From Selaginella moellendorffii (Eukaryota; Streptophyta; Lycopodiopsida; Selaginellales; Selaginellaceae): a stretch of DNA of 64,000 bases. The notes under the pieces were generated by a model. The model searched no databases. It saw only the letters and a program-made list of their open reading frames with translations, and was not told where the DNA came from. The DNA is taken from the NCBI RefSeq assembly GCF_000143415.4, contig NW_003314272.1:1265518-1329517 (forward strand). The letters are read 5' to 3'. Below, piece by piece: positions 1 to 13,758 of this stretch. Each line of letters begins with the position of its first letter. The first letter of the stretch is position 1. The translations under genes were made by a program, and so were the position numbers.

Positions 1-720
1 ACTTATTTATTGGTACGTGTAGAGGATGATAGAGGCTAATGAGCTTCTAATGATCAACTTTGGTTACTTAGCAAGTCAAACAACCATATGTATACTTATC
101 AACATCTAACTTCATCTTAAGCCAAAAGAAATGCCTCTTCATTAGCATATATGTTTTTAATACCTTGAATGCCCAATATTTGGCACATCATGACACTCAA
201 CCAAAATTTGTTTAACAAATTTATCAATATAAGAAACTATCATATGTCACTTCTTCACCTGAATTCTATCATACATCTTGAATAACATAAATTATCACAC
301 TTTAAATTTGTAGAGGCATCTCTCTATAAAACCTTTTCATGAATATCAATGATAAAAGAGTTGAAGTCAATAAACTCTTTAAGAATATTTGGTTTGAATT
401 CAAATGGAAATCTAATCCATACAAATAATGTTACCATTTCTTCATAGTAACAATTACAACATACAACTCCTTATCTTGAATAAACTAACTCTATTATGTG
501 GCATCAAACTTATGGCTCATGTATGTAAGTAGATGGCTAGTTGTCCAATAGACTTCTCAAAATCAAAAATCTTCAACACAAGAGCAGAGATACAACACTA
601 TTAACACCAATTAACACTTCTCATCCCAACCATGAATAATAATATATTTTAATGTATTCTAAAGAATATCAGTCAAGCAAGCAATTATCTTTGAGACATT
701 TTTCACAAATCATTGAAAAA
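1..720 (-). mobile_element. Decayed Ty3/gypsy polyprotein relic (RNase H to integrase)
   Basis: Read on the minus strand with frame jumps, this AT-rich stretch keeps recognisable pieces of a Ty3/gypsy pol. Around 350-520 there is an RNase H-like run (D-K-E-L-Y, then W-x-H-Y-L-Y-G). Around 1-230 there is an integrase zinc-binding-like run (H-F-F-W-L-K-M-K, then C-L-T-C). Many stops and frame changes break it, so it cannot be active. The order RNase H then integrase is that of Ty3/gypsy elements. No LTRs were found within the window, so the element may extend beyond the left edge. Confidence 0.5.
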
Positions 721-2274
721 TTCTAGCTATACCAAAAATACTACAAAGATCATTACTCCCTATACTAATGAAATGAACAAGGAGCAAGCCTACACCAACC
801 TCCCAACCCTTTAGGCCAAATCCCATAGGCTGTAGAATATTCGTAGAATATTCCTATGGTTTATGTCACTCAAGCTCTGGACAGATAAATCAAACTAGCA
901 AGATTTTTGGCATGTCCAATAGGTCTTATGATCATATCCATTGCATAAAGCTAGAGCTCTGAGGTGTATGAGAGTGGTGGTCCAAGAAGAACAATAGCAA
1001 ACCTTTGAAGAATGCCTCTTTTTTTTGCTCCAAAGCTCTTCAATTGACAAAGTACAAGAAATCAAGGGCCTTCTCTGAGGTGTTTTATCTCCACAAGTGG
1101 GAGCTGCTCTTGTCACTTTTTCCATGAGGTATGGTTGAGGAGGGCCTTTGGGAGGTTGGAGCTTGTTAACTTGGAACACAATAATGGGTACATACTAGGT
1201 ACATGTGGATAGCTTCACGTTTTCAAGCATCTATGGAGCTTGCTTGGACCTTTGCAACAAGTCCATTCACCAGCGAGTAGTCTCTGTTGGACAAAGCCAA
1301 CTTGGTTATGAAGAATGTGCATGTACAAGGTGTGCTCACTTGGACTACACAAGGAAGAGATGGTAGGGATGAGACAACCATATTTCCTGGATGGCCTTCC
1401 TGGCTGCATGCTAGTTACACAATGAAGATATAGCCCAAGAGAGACAGGGTCGATCACCTGGAGTCGTTGTTGATCATCATGGTTCTCATGAGATAATCTC
1501 TGTCATCCATTTGCTCCTGCACCATGCTAATGCTTGTGCTTCCTATTGAGTCTTGAGGCAAAATCTTTCTTTCACTGGTGAAATGGTGTCAAAGAGACAA
1601 CCTTTCTTAGCATGTGGAACGAGGTCCATGAACCACTGGCCTTGTACCATTTGCTCCAAGAACTCGGTGTACCTCATTGAGCAACTTGGGCTCTTGCTTC
1701 CCGCTGTCCACGAAGAGATCTTGTTTAAGACCGCTTGATTCACGCTCATTGAGAATGCAAATTTATGAATGTTCCAATTTGACAGCTTTGGTTAGCAAAT
1801 TGAGGCGCTAAGGACAGCTGTGAACCTCGCAGCACTTCGAAGCTGCTGCAGTTTGTGGGCATGCCACGCCTTAAACATGCACTTCGTGGGCACCTGTAGC
1901 GATAAAGGGTACTGGAAGAGCGATGCGTCTTCAAAATTATGCATTTGTTTTAGCTTGAGCTTCTTCAGTATCTCAAGAGATTGATCCACGACGTTTTAGA
2001 AGGAAAGACTCTCTTATGGTTGAATAGTCAAGATTGACCATAATAACTCCGGAAGCTTGCTGGGCGAGGCTCTGGTGTTAAAATTATTTAGTTAAGCATG
2101 TTTTATGTTAAACAGAAAAGGAGCAGTTTAGGGCAGCTAGAGGATATCCTCTGTGGATGCCGTGAAGGGACGGTTATAGAACCGCCACGTGTAAGAAGGC
2201 GGGCCATTGTTAGGCATTATTTAAGAAGTTAGGGCACGGGAGCTCGAGTCGGGGTCGATCGAGAGCAAGGGAGG
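721..2274. other. Intergenic DNA without a supported gene
   Basis: Short open frames occur on the minus strand around 895-1180, 1215-1457 and 1543-1990, but none has a domain I recognise, a consistent start, or convincing splice sites linking it to another. A TATA-like TATTTAAG lies about 55 bases before the start codon at 2275 and probably belongs to that gene. Confidence 0.4.
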
Positions 2275-2715
2275 ATGCCATCGGTTATGGGCGGCGGCAG
2301 CGGCAGCGGCGAGAATGAATCGCCCATTCGCAGCGGCGGGCGGCCCCCGCGCACATTCAGCCTCAGCAATCTCATATCGGAGCTGGTTGGATCGTCGTCG
2401 TCCAAGAGCCAGCAGCAGCAGCAGCAGCAGCCACCAGCGGCGCCGCCCATCCGGCGGATGTGGTCCGCGGGGGACGTGGAGGGGCTGACGCGCTGCCCCT
2501 ACTCGGCGGTGGTGAAGAACCCGGGCGTGCCATTCGAGTTCCAGATGCCCGTCCACTACCCGCGCTTCACCCGGCAGCAGTACGCCACCATGCCCGAGTG
2601 GCAGATCGATCGGCTGCTCGAGGAGTATGGGCTGCCCGCGCACGACATGGGTGGCGTTGAGGACAAGCGCCAGTACGCCATCGGTGCCTTCCTGTGGAAG
2701 GAGCAGCAATCTTAA
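2275..2715 (+). CDS. Small plant-specific protein, DUF7722-like
   Basis: This intronless frame encodes 146 residues. The N-terminal half is low complexity: Gly/Ser-rich, then a run of seven glutamines encoded by a CAG tract near 2409-2430. The C-terminal half (about residues 85-143) is compact and conserved-looking, with F-Q-M-P-V-H-Y-P-R, then M-P-E-W-Q-I-D-R-L-L, then E-Y-G-L-P, and an A-I-G-A-F-L-W ending. From memory this matches the DUF7722 domain of small land-plant proteins, whose function is unknown. The ATG at 2275 is the first in frame. The match to the family is good; no biochemical role can be inferred. Confidence 0.75.
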   Translation: MPSVMGGGSGSGENESPIRSGGRPPRTFSLSNLISELVGSSSSKSQQQQQQQPPAAPPIRRMWSAGDVEGLTRCPYSAVVKNPGVPFEFQMPVHYPRFTRQQYATMPEWQIDRLLEEYGLPAHDMGGVEDKRQYAIGAFLWKEQQS

Positions 2716-3777
2716 GCGCGCCCGCGATCCAGGCGGTTTTCTTCACGAGGAGGTGAGAGATAGAGGAGTGGGAGAGAGTTGGAATCCATAGCTTTCGCTT
2801 GTGTTGGTGACGAAAGGGAAGAAAGGATTTCGAATATTCTGACCTAAAGTGGCACGGTGGCCGTGGATCCGGTCGCACGGCCGGCGGCTGCGATTCTCTG
2901 GGGGATAGCGCGGGGGATATACCGTGCCGTCCCTGCCGCCAGTCTTGGCGGCTAGCCCCCAGATTTAGCGTAGCGCGTCTTTTTGTAAAAGTAGAAAACG
3001 TTTGGAATACACAAAGCTGTTCCTTCACGGCATTCCCGTTGTTCCAACGCGGTAGCTTTGGTGGCAAACCTCGCTAACTAACATAACATAACGTAACAGC
3101 CCTGGCGGCTAACTTAACCGCTGTGTTAGTGGAGTCCGCAACCGAAAAGCGTGTGTTGTTGAATGTGGGTTGGATAGATAGACTTTGGTTTTTTTTTTTT
3201 TTTCTCCTGGTGGGCTTTGATCGCTCAATCAAGAGAGAGGGAGAGAGAGGCGTGGTCTTGCAAAAATCCACTAAAAAAGAACTCGTCAAGAAAAGGAAGG
3301 AGTAAAAAGAAAGAGAAACTTGGAAACCCCCCCTGTGTGTTTCATGGTACTGGAGTTACGATCTCCACGACGGCACGCGGTGGTGGTGGAGTCAAAGGGC
3401 CGCCAAGCCCAAGGCGAGAGAGAGATCCCTGGGAGAGCTCTCTCGTAGGTAGGCACCACTTCGTGTTACTACTTTAGCACTACCAGTCACTGGGACACCG
3501 CGAGAGTTCCCGTCTGGGATCTACCAAGGGTACCACCAACACAAACAAAAAGTAAGAGATTTGGGGAGAGCTCCTCTTTTTTTGCTCCTTTGGGGGTCAG
3601 TGACATGGTTAGTCGTGCTGCCCCCTGATGATGAGAAAGAGGCGGAGGAAGCTAAGGCTTTCGTGTAAGTTTTTTCTCTTGTTGTGGATCTAGAAGATGG
3701 TCTCGTTTCTAACTTCGCTTGGTTCTTGGTTTTTTTTTTTTGGCCTATGGCAGAGAGCGGTGTGAAGCCAAGTCGCC
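2716..3777 (+). promoter_or_regulatory. Promoter and spliced 5' leader region of the JmjC gene
   Basis: No coding region is supported here. The part near 3600-3777 looks like a 5' leader with an intron of about 3665-3753 (donor GTAAGT, pyrimidine-rich tract, CAG acceptor), since upstream ATGs in it run into stops and the first usable ATG is at 3778. A T-tract lies at about 3187-3203. Confidence 0.4.
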
Positions 3778-7090
<3,313 letters not shown>

Positions 7091-8377
7091 CCGTGGCCTC
7101 CTCTTTTGCGATCGTGATTCATTTAGGACTGATCGTAGTCGCGCTCTGATTCGAGCCAAACTAAACTGTTTTGCTGCTAATAAGCTGCTGCTGAGTGTAA
7201 ATATCGAACAAGAAACTCTCACTCTTCTTCCATAGTCCTGTTTGCTAGGGGATCAAGTAGGACGAGGTGCTACCCAAAGTGCCGACTTTGCAGCTGTGTG
7301 TTCCTAAAACTTCTGAAGTCCAACACGGTTTTGCATAAATCTAAATTAAAGTAGATAATCATACATTTCTCCTATATAATTAGACTATATTTCTGCTCAA
7401 ATAAGTGACAAATTTTACTTCATATGTTTTTTAAGTCTTACTTAATATTCTATTTCCTATTATTAATATTATCTAAAATATTATTATTACAATGGCATCA
7501 TGACTAAAAAATATTATAAATTAAAATTTTAATAATTTTCAAATGAGAATTTTCTTATAAAGACATATATAATTAAAAATGACAATATAATGTGTTCTAA
7601 ACTATAAACTTTATATTTTAATTATATAATAACTAAGGAATATCTTATAATATTATTTCTTAAAATAAATATTCAGAATACATTAATCCAGCTTCCCAAG
7701 TGGATTATGTTGGCTTGTATGGAAGGTGTTTGAACACTCTTGACACAAAGAAAGTTTTTGACAAACTAAAAGACCAAAATATTAATTAGTGGAGCATAAT
7801 AATCTTGGCAATCTTTTACATACATTATGATGATAGAAAGTAACCATGTCCATTATGTAAAAAAGTAGAGATTTATGTAGATTCAAGTGTCTTAGTAACA
7901 CAAGCTTTGAATTAGGAACATACTATGTGGTTTTTATGTTGAGATTAGTTTGATTCTTTGTTCAAGAGTTACATGTGTAAAAAGTGCTTCTAAAGGTTGT
8001 GTTATAAAAATCAAGCAGAAAGTAGAGGCCAAAGTCTATATATAATTATTAATCTTCCCATCAAATCTCTCAATCCTGGTTGGAGAAGTGAGAGCCTGTG
8101 TTAACATTAGATTAAGGAAGATTCTAAAATATTCCTGGCTATTCCCATAAAGTTTTCTAAAACCAAAATTTCATATAAGAAGCAGGACAAAATAGGAAGA
8201 ATTAAATAAATAGGTTTTATAAGATTTGTAATTAAGGTAAATAGCATATAAACTGATCACCTATTCCCCTGCTTTACTTTAGATTGTTCTTGAACAGATC
8301 AACGAGCAAATCACAGTTTTTTCGGATTTCGCAGTGTTTTCTAAGGTCTTCTGCCCCAAGGGGTTGACTGAGGGTGT
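7091..8377. other. AT-rich intergenic DNA
   Basis: The first 200 bases are probably the 3' end of the JmjC gene. About 7330-8280 is strongly AT-rich with no coding signal, no clear terminal repeats and no recognisable transposon protein. Confidence 0.4.
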
Positions 8378-10123
8378 TCACATTAAATACAATCTTGAGC
8401 GCTCCTTGCTCCCCTGACAAGTGTTCGCTAGGATCAAGTAGGACGAGGTGCTCACTGGAGATAGCCTAAGTGCCGACTTTGCAGCTTTGGCAGCGATGGT
8501 GTGATCCTTTTGAGTGCTGCTCGCAGCAAGCAAGCACCTCCAGTCGATGGCGTCCGGCGGGAATGGCATCTCCGCGACAAGCTCCTTGGCCTCTCTCGTG
8601 TGCCCGGCTCGCGCCAGCAAATCCACCATGCAGCTAAACGCTAGCTTGCTCGGCTCCACTCCATAGTCCGCCACCATCGAGTAGAAGCATCTCCAGCCAG
8701 CGGCGAGAGCTCCAACGCGACTACATGCCGCGAGAACGCACACGAAAGCGGCCTCGTCGGGCTTGCGCCCGCCTCCAGCATCCATCTCCCGCAGCAGCTC
8801 CAAGCACGCCTCAAATTCGCCCTTGACGGCGTAGGCCCCGAGCAGGGAATTCACCGCCACTCCATCCCTCTCGGGCATTCCTTCCAGCAGCTTCTCGGCG
8901 TGGCGGACGAGCCCCTTGCTCGTGTAGGCCGAGACCATGGCGTTCCACGAGACCGAGTTCCTGACGGGCATGGCGTGGAAGACAGCTCTCGCCTTCCCCG
9001 CGAGCTTGTTTTGAGCGTAGGCCGCGAGCGTCACGGTCCACGACACTACGTCCTTGCCTGGGATCCGAGAGAAGAGAGTTTCCATCTCTTGGACGTGGCC
9101 GGTTTGAGCGTAGGCCGTGAGCAGCGACGTCCAGCTCCCGGTGTTGCGCTCGGGCATTTGATCATACAGGCTCGTGGCCTCCTCGAGCCGGCAATGCCCC
9201 TTTTGGGCATACGAATCCAGCATCGTGTTCCAGGAGATGATGTCTCGTTCAGGCATCCCATCGAAAAAGAGCTTTGCGTCGTCGATCTTCCCGGACAGGG
9301 TGTAAGCAGCCAGCATTGAGTTCCAGGACACCAAGTTTGGTTGCGGCACTAGATCAAACAGCCTCTTTGCTTGATCCAATTGCCCATCTCGGGCAAATGC
9401 TGCTAGCATCACGTTCCAGGAGACTGAATCCAGCTCCGGCATCGATGTGAAGACATTTTTTGCCGATTCGATGTCTCCACTTTGTGAAAATGCCGATAAG
9501 ATTGCGGTCCATGAGACCAAGCTCCACTCCGCCATGCAATCAAAGACTCGTTTGGTTTGCAAAATATGCCCGGTTTGGGCATATCCGGATAGAAGAGCGT
9601 TCCAAGTCACAAGGTTCCTTTCTTCCATGCTGGAAAACACTCGGGTAGCCGAATCGAAGTCATTGCTGTTGATGTAGCTCGTCAAGAGGGCTGTCCACGA
9701 GATCACGTTCCACTCTGGGATCTCGTCAAACAGGAGCTTTGCTTGGAGGACATACCCCGAGTGAGCATACGCTCCCAAGAGAGAGTTCCAAACAACCAAG
9801 TCCCACGCGGGCATTCGATCGAACAGAGCCTTTGCTTCACGAATTTCGCCGCTGTGAGTGTAGGCGGAGAGGAGAAGAGACCACGAGTAGGAATTTCTCT
9901 TGTGGTCGAGGATGCCATCGAAGACCGCTCTTGCGGTGCTGGAACTCTTAAACTTGCCGTAGACAAGGATGAGAACGTTGGAGAGGTAGGTCCTGGCGCG
10001 CAGGAGCTCTGGATCGATCCGAGCATGGATGCTCTTCACCTGCGCGAGCGTGGTGCACGATCGGATTAGACCATCCAAGGCTTCTACTTCGACAGCACTG
10101 GAAGATCGAGAATGATCGAGCAT
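8378..10123 (-). CDS. PPR protein (S-type repeats, E-like tail), copy 1
   Basis: A single uninterrupted frame encodes 581 residues. After a short leader (about 1-40) come roughly a dozen tandem repeats of about 31 residues with the core M-P-x-x-D/N-V-V-S-W-N-x-L-L-x-A-Y-x-x-x-G, typical of S-type pentatricopeptide repeats. The C-terminal 130 residues (A-C-S-R-V-G, C-M-V-D-L-L-A-R-A-G, M-P-F-P-P-D) resemble the region entering the E domain; there is no DYW deaminase domain. PPR proteins bind organellar RNA one base per repeat and guide editing, splicing or stability; lycophytes have very many. It starts 12 bases after the stop of the next PPR gene on the same strand. Target RNA cannot be deduced reliably here. 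Confidence 0.88.
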   Translation of the reverse strand: MLDHSRSSSAVEVEALDGLIRSCTTLAQVKSIHARIDPELLRARTYLSNVLILVYGKFKSSSTARAVFDGILDHKRNSYSWSLLLSAYTHSGEIREAKALFDRMPAWDLVVWNSLLGAYAHSGYVLQAKLLFDEIPEWNVISWTALLTSYINSNDFDSATRVFSSMEERNLVTWNALLSGYAQTGHILQTKRVFDCMAEWSLVSWTAILSAFSQSGDIESAKNVFTSMPELDSVSWNVMLAAFARDGQLDQAKRLFDLVPQPNLVSWNSMLAAYTLSGKIDDAKLFFDGMPERDIISWNTMLDSYAQKGHCRLEEATSLYDQMPERNTGSWTSLLTAYAQTGHVQEMETLFSRIPGKDVVSWTVTLAAYAQNKLAGKARAVFHAMPVRNSVSWNAMVSAYTSKGLVRHAEKLLEGMPERDGVAVNSLLGAYAVKGEFEACLELLREMDAGGGRKPDEAAFVCVLAACSRVGALAAGWRCFYSMVADYGVEPSKLAFSCMVDLLARAGHTREAKELVAEMPFPPDAIDWRCLLAASSTQKDHTIAAKAAKSALRLSPVSTSSYLILANTCQGSKERSRLYLM

Positions 10124-10135
10124 TCTTTTGATCGA

Positions 10136-12460
10136 TCATGGGTGTTCTTCCGAAAGAACCGGTCGACCACCTTCCTCACGCAAAAGATTGACGAGACCAA
10201 CGTACGAGAAGGACGAGGTCTCGGCTGCCGCCATGGCCTTCTCTCCCAAGTCAAGATTCCTGTGAGTCATGCAAGCTCCAAGGATCGTCCCCCACGCGAT
10301 CCCATGCGGCGAAAACGGCATCGTCTGGATGAGCTCCTCGGCCTTGGCGAGCTCCCCAGCTCGGGCCAGGAGATCGATCATGCAGCAGTAGTGCTCGATC
10401 CTGGGAGCCAGCTCGTAGTCGGAGGAGATGGATCTAAAGCAGCCGAGGCCCTGCTCGAGCAGCCCGGCGCGACTGTACGCTGCGAGCACGCTGGTGAGGA
10501 GGGATTCATCTGCTCTCACACCGTCACCTTGCAAAGCTCGAAAGAGCGCGATCGTTTCGGTGATATACCCGTTCTGGGCGTACGCTCCCAGGAGCAAGTT
10601 CCACGACACCAGATCCTTCCGAGGCATGAGCTCGAAGGTGATGCTCGCCTTCTCCATCAATCCGGCCTGGACGTAAGCCACCGCTAGCGCGTTCCACGAC
10701 ACCGAGTCCCACTGTGGCATCCGCTGGAACGCGAGCTCGGCCTGCCGGATCTTCTCGCTGCCGCTGTGAGCAAATGCCGCGAGGAGGCAGTTCCACGAGA
10801 TTCTGTTCCTCACGGGCATCTCACAAAAGAGCCCGCTCGCTCGCTCGAGCTGGTCGTTTTGCGCGTAGCCCGCCACCATCGCGTTCCAAGTCACCACATT
10901 CCTCTCTCGCTCGTTCATGCCGTCGAAGAGCTCCTTGGCCTCGATGACATGCCCGTTTTGGGCATACGCTGCGATCATCGCGTTGCGAGAGACGACGTTT
11001 GGCCTCGGGGTGGCATCGAAGAGTCTCTTTGCTCGATCGAGCTCGCCGTTCTGGGCCAGGCCGACCATCAAAACGTTCCACGATATGACGGTCCACTTTG
11101 GAATCCGGTCGAAGACGAGCTGAGCCTCTTGAATCTTGCCGGACTGGACGTAAGCCACCATGATCGAGTTCCACGTTATCTCGTTGCAACACGGCATTGT
11201 AGCGAACAAGATCTCGGCCTCTCGGAGATGAATCTCGCTGGCCCCGGCGCCTTGGCAGTAAGTCGTGATCAACGTGTTCCAGGAGATGATGCTGTGTTGC
11301 GGCATGAGCTCGAAGATGGCTCTCGCCTCCTCCACGCTCGCGTTTTGGCTGTAGGCGGAGAGAAGCGCCGTCCAAGACACGACGGTCCTCTCTCGGATGC
11401 TCTCAAATGTGACTTTTGCTCGATCCAGATGCCCGTTCTCGCCATAAGCCGCCACCATTGTGTTCCACGCCACCACATTCTTCTCGGGCATGGACTCGAA
11501 GACGTGTGTCGCCTCGTCGATGTTGCCGCTGTTCGAGAAGGCCTGAAACATGGCCGTGAGCGTCACGACGCTGCGGCACGGGATTTTCTCGAACAAGAGC
11601 TTGATCTTGTGGAGATGCCCGTTTTGGGCATACGCCGTGAGCAGAGCGTTCCATCCGACCACGTCCTTCTGAGGCATGCTATGGAAAGTCCCCTCGGCTT
11701 CGGCAACACACTCGCTCTCTCCAAATGCATCGATAATGGTCGTCCAAGACACGCTGTTTCTCTCCGGCATCCGATCAAACAACGCTGTTGCCTCGTCCAG
11801 ATCTCCAGACTCGGCAAATACCAGCACAAGCGTGCTCCACGATACGATGTTTCTCTCGGGCATGGAATCAAACGTTTTCTTCGCCACCTGCGTGGTCCTG
11901 CACTGCGCAAGAACGTAAAGAACCGCGTTCCACGACACGAGTGTCCGCTCGGGCATCAGATCAAAGAGTTTCTTCGCAGTGGCAAAATGCCCGGCTTGGG
12001 AATGTGCTGAGATAAGGCTGTTCCATGGAATCACGCTTCTGTGAGGCATTCTATAGAAGATCTTCTTAGCCTTCTCAACATCACCCGCCTTAGACGACAT
12101 GGACAGCATAATCGTCCAGCCGACGGCATCACGCACCGGCATCGTCTCAAAGAATCTCTCGGCGTCGGCATGGTACCCGTTCTGGGCATAGGCATTAAAC
12201 ATGATGTTGTACGAGATCGAGGTGGGCTCTCTAATCCCATCAAACACTCTGCGAGCGCATTGGACGCTTCCGTGCCTGCCATAGCCAAGAACGAGGCGCT
12301 CTGCCAGTACTTTGTCCGCCGAAAGATCAAACTCCTGCCTAATCCTGTCATGAATGCGCCTGACTTCGATCGCGCTCCTAGTGGACGATAGCTGGTCGAT
12401 GAATCCCTGGTTTCTACTGGCAGTGGCGGAGTGGGGGAGCGACGAGACAAATCTCCTCAT
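10136..12460 (-). CDS. PPR protein (S-type repeats), copy 2
   Basis: A single frame of 774 residues carries about 18 tandem S-type pentatricopeptide repeats of about 31 residues (core V-S-W-N-A-L-L-x-A-Y-A-Q-N-G-H), after an N-terminal stretch with S-A-I-E-V-R-R-I-H-D-R-I-R. Near the C-terminus C-C-M-I-D-L-L-A-R-A-G and M-P-F-S-P-H-G-I-A-W are E-domain-like, but the protein stops soon after, so the E region is short and no DYW domain is present. It is presumably an organelle RNA-binding protein. Strong similarity to its downstream neighbour suggests tandem duplication. Confidence 0.88.
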   Translation of the reverse strand: MRRFVSSLPHSATASRNQGFIDQLSSTRSAIEVRRIHDRIRQEFDLSADKVLAERLVLGYGRHGSVQCARRVFDGIREPTSISYNIMFNAYAQNGYHADAERFFETMPVRDAVGWTIMLSMSSKAGDVEKAKKIFYRMPHRSVIPWNSLISAHSQAGHFATAKKLFDLMPERTLVSWNAVLYVLAQCRTTQVAKKTFDSMPERNIVSWSTLVLVFAESGDLDEATALFDRMPERNSVSWTTIIDAFGESECVAEAEGTFHSMPQKDVVGWNALLTAYAQNGHLHKIKLLFEKIPCRSVVTLTAMFQAFSNSGNIDEATHVFESMPEKNVVAWNTMVAAYGENGHLDRAKVTFESIRERTVVSWTALLSAYSQNASVEEARAIFELMPQHSIISWNTLITTYCQGAGASEIHLREAEILFATMPCCNEITWNSIMVAYVQSGKIQEAQLVFDRIPKWTVISWNVLMVGLAQNGELDRAKRLFDATPRPNVVSRNAMIAAYAQNGHVIEAKELFDGMNERERNVVTWNAMVAGYAQNDQLERASGLFCEMPVRNRISWNCLLAAFAHSGSEKIRQAELAFQRMPQWDSVSWNALAVAYVQAGLMEKASITFELMPRKDLVSWNLLLGAYAQNGYITETIALFRALQGDGVRADESLLTSVLAAYSRAGLLEQGLGCFRSISSDYELAPRIEHYCCMIDLLARAGELAKAEELIQTMPFSPHGIAWGTILGACMTHRNLDLGEKAMAAAETSSFSYVGLVNLLREEGGRPVLSEEHP

Positions 12461-12843
12461 TCACAACCTGGCCGCCCCTCCATTCTCCCTTCCCAGATCA
12501 CGTCGATGGCGATCGCAGCTCCACCTTTCCACAAGATTCTGCGATTCAGCTAGCCCAAGATCGGGACCACCACACCACAAAGACAAAGATCTCGACAATC
12601 TCTTAGTGTGAGTCGTTCAGGTACAAATCAATCCCACCAGCTGCAGTTATTACCCTAATCTTCTGTGGGTTCTAGTACTACAGTATGGAAGTTGGTGCTT
12701 TTGTTGGATTTTCATTTCCGGTTCTAAATTGCCTCCTATAGGACCGCTGTTATGGGCGAAGCAATTAGGCAGACCTTCCGCTTTATGACATCGTGTGCTG
12801 TCCCTGACGAGCATGAAGGTGATGCCGGGACACCCAAGTGGTG

Positions 12844-12850
12844 TTTATAA
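12844..12850 (+). promoter_or_regulatory. TATA-like box of gene A
   Basis: TTTATAAGG lies about 55 bases before the start codon at 12901, a normal place for a plant TATA box. Confidence 0.4.
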
Positions 12851-12900
12851 GGCGAGGCTCTTCAGTGAGAATTCCAGAGGCGTAGGATCTTCCCAGAAAG

Positions 12901-13673
12901 ATGAAGATCGTGTTGCTAGCATTGGTCTTGTCTTGCATTGCGATCTCGGGTCTTGCGGAAGAAAAGAAGCGCAATGCTGGTTAGTGCCATGCCCTTCAAT
13001 CTCTTTCGATCGGTATATCATATCATGTTGTAGTAACTCTTTTATGATCTTGCTCGCAGACACTGCAACGCCAGGTAGACTTATGCGAGAAACTGCTTGC
13101 AAATATTATATGATTGACTGTTCTTGGCTTTTGATTCCTTCCGTTCTCTTGTGCAGTTGCTCGCAAATTGCTAACTGACGGCGGTATGATCCTAAGTATA
13201 GTTTGTAGATTTCTCTAACTCTGTTGTATGCTGGCAATGCAGGATATTACAGTGACTCCCCAAAATCAGGCAGGAGTTTCTACATCTTTGCTGCTACTGA
13301 CTCTAATCCATGATTTCATTTGTGCAGCTGAGGCGCCCAAGCCGAAACCAATGCCAAAACCAGATGCGAATCCAAAGCCAAAACCGAAGCCCAAGCCCAA
13401 GCCAAATCCACAAGATCAACCAGAACCAAAGCCAGGTCCCGAGAGATTTATTGGAAGTTTGTCACTGATAGTCTTTTTCTTCTTCTTCTATGATCAGGTT
13501 GCGACGAATCATCTCCAAAGGAGCCCGAGCCGTATATGCCAATGCCGGATATGCCCATGCCGGATATGCCAATGCCGGCAATGCCCATGCCCATGCCCAT
13601 GCCCATGCCCGATCCCTTTACCTCGTATAGTACGCCCGGTACTTCAGACGACCCTACGCCGTCTTCCCCTTGA
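12901..13673 (+). CDS. Secreted Pro-rich repeat protein (gene A)
   Basis: Six exons (12901-12979, 13060-13074, 13157-13183, 13243-13269, 13328-13435, 13498-13673) join to 143 residues. Every intron is in phase 1, and three internal exons are only 15-27 bases. Residues 1-19 form a signal peptide (M-K-I-V-L-L-A-L-V-L-S-C, ending G-L-A). A short conserved exon encodes V-A-R-K-L-L-T-D-G. Then come a K-P dipeptide-rich block and an M-P/D-M-P-rich block. The intron after 13269 has a GC donor, which is my least certain junction. Gene B at 26.4-27.6 kb has the same plan. I know no described family that fits; an extracellular or cell-wall role is only suggested by the signal peptide and composition. 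Confidence 0.65.
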
Positions 13674-13734
13674 AAATTATACGAGTTTAATGTAATACCT
13701 TTATTTGAATAAGAAAAAGTGTTGCGAATTGTTT

Positions 13735-13748
13735 CTAGGGTTTAGGGA
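13735..13748 (+). promoter_or_regulatory. Telo-box-like motif before the SPL2-like gene
   Basis: CTAGGGTTTAGGGA lies just before the start codon at 13759. Telo-boxes of this form are common near plant transcription starts of housekeeping genes. It is a weak, short match. Confidence 0.3.
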
Positions 13749-13758
13749 TTTTCGAGAA

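Noticed and set aside
10766-12010. 414-codon open frame antisense to a PPR gene (also 37308-38387)
   Set aside because: Periodic PPR repeats create long mirrored frames; the translations are repetitive shadows.
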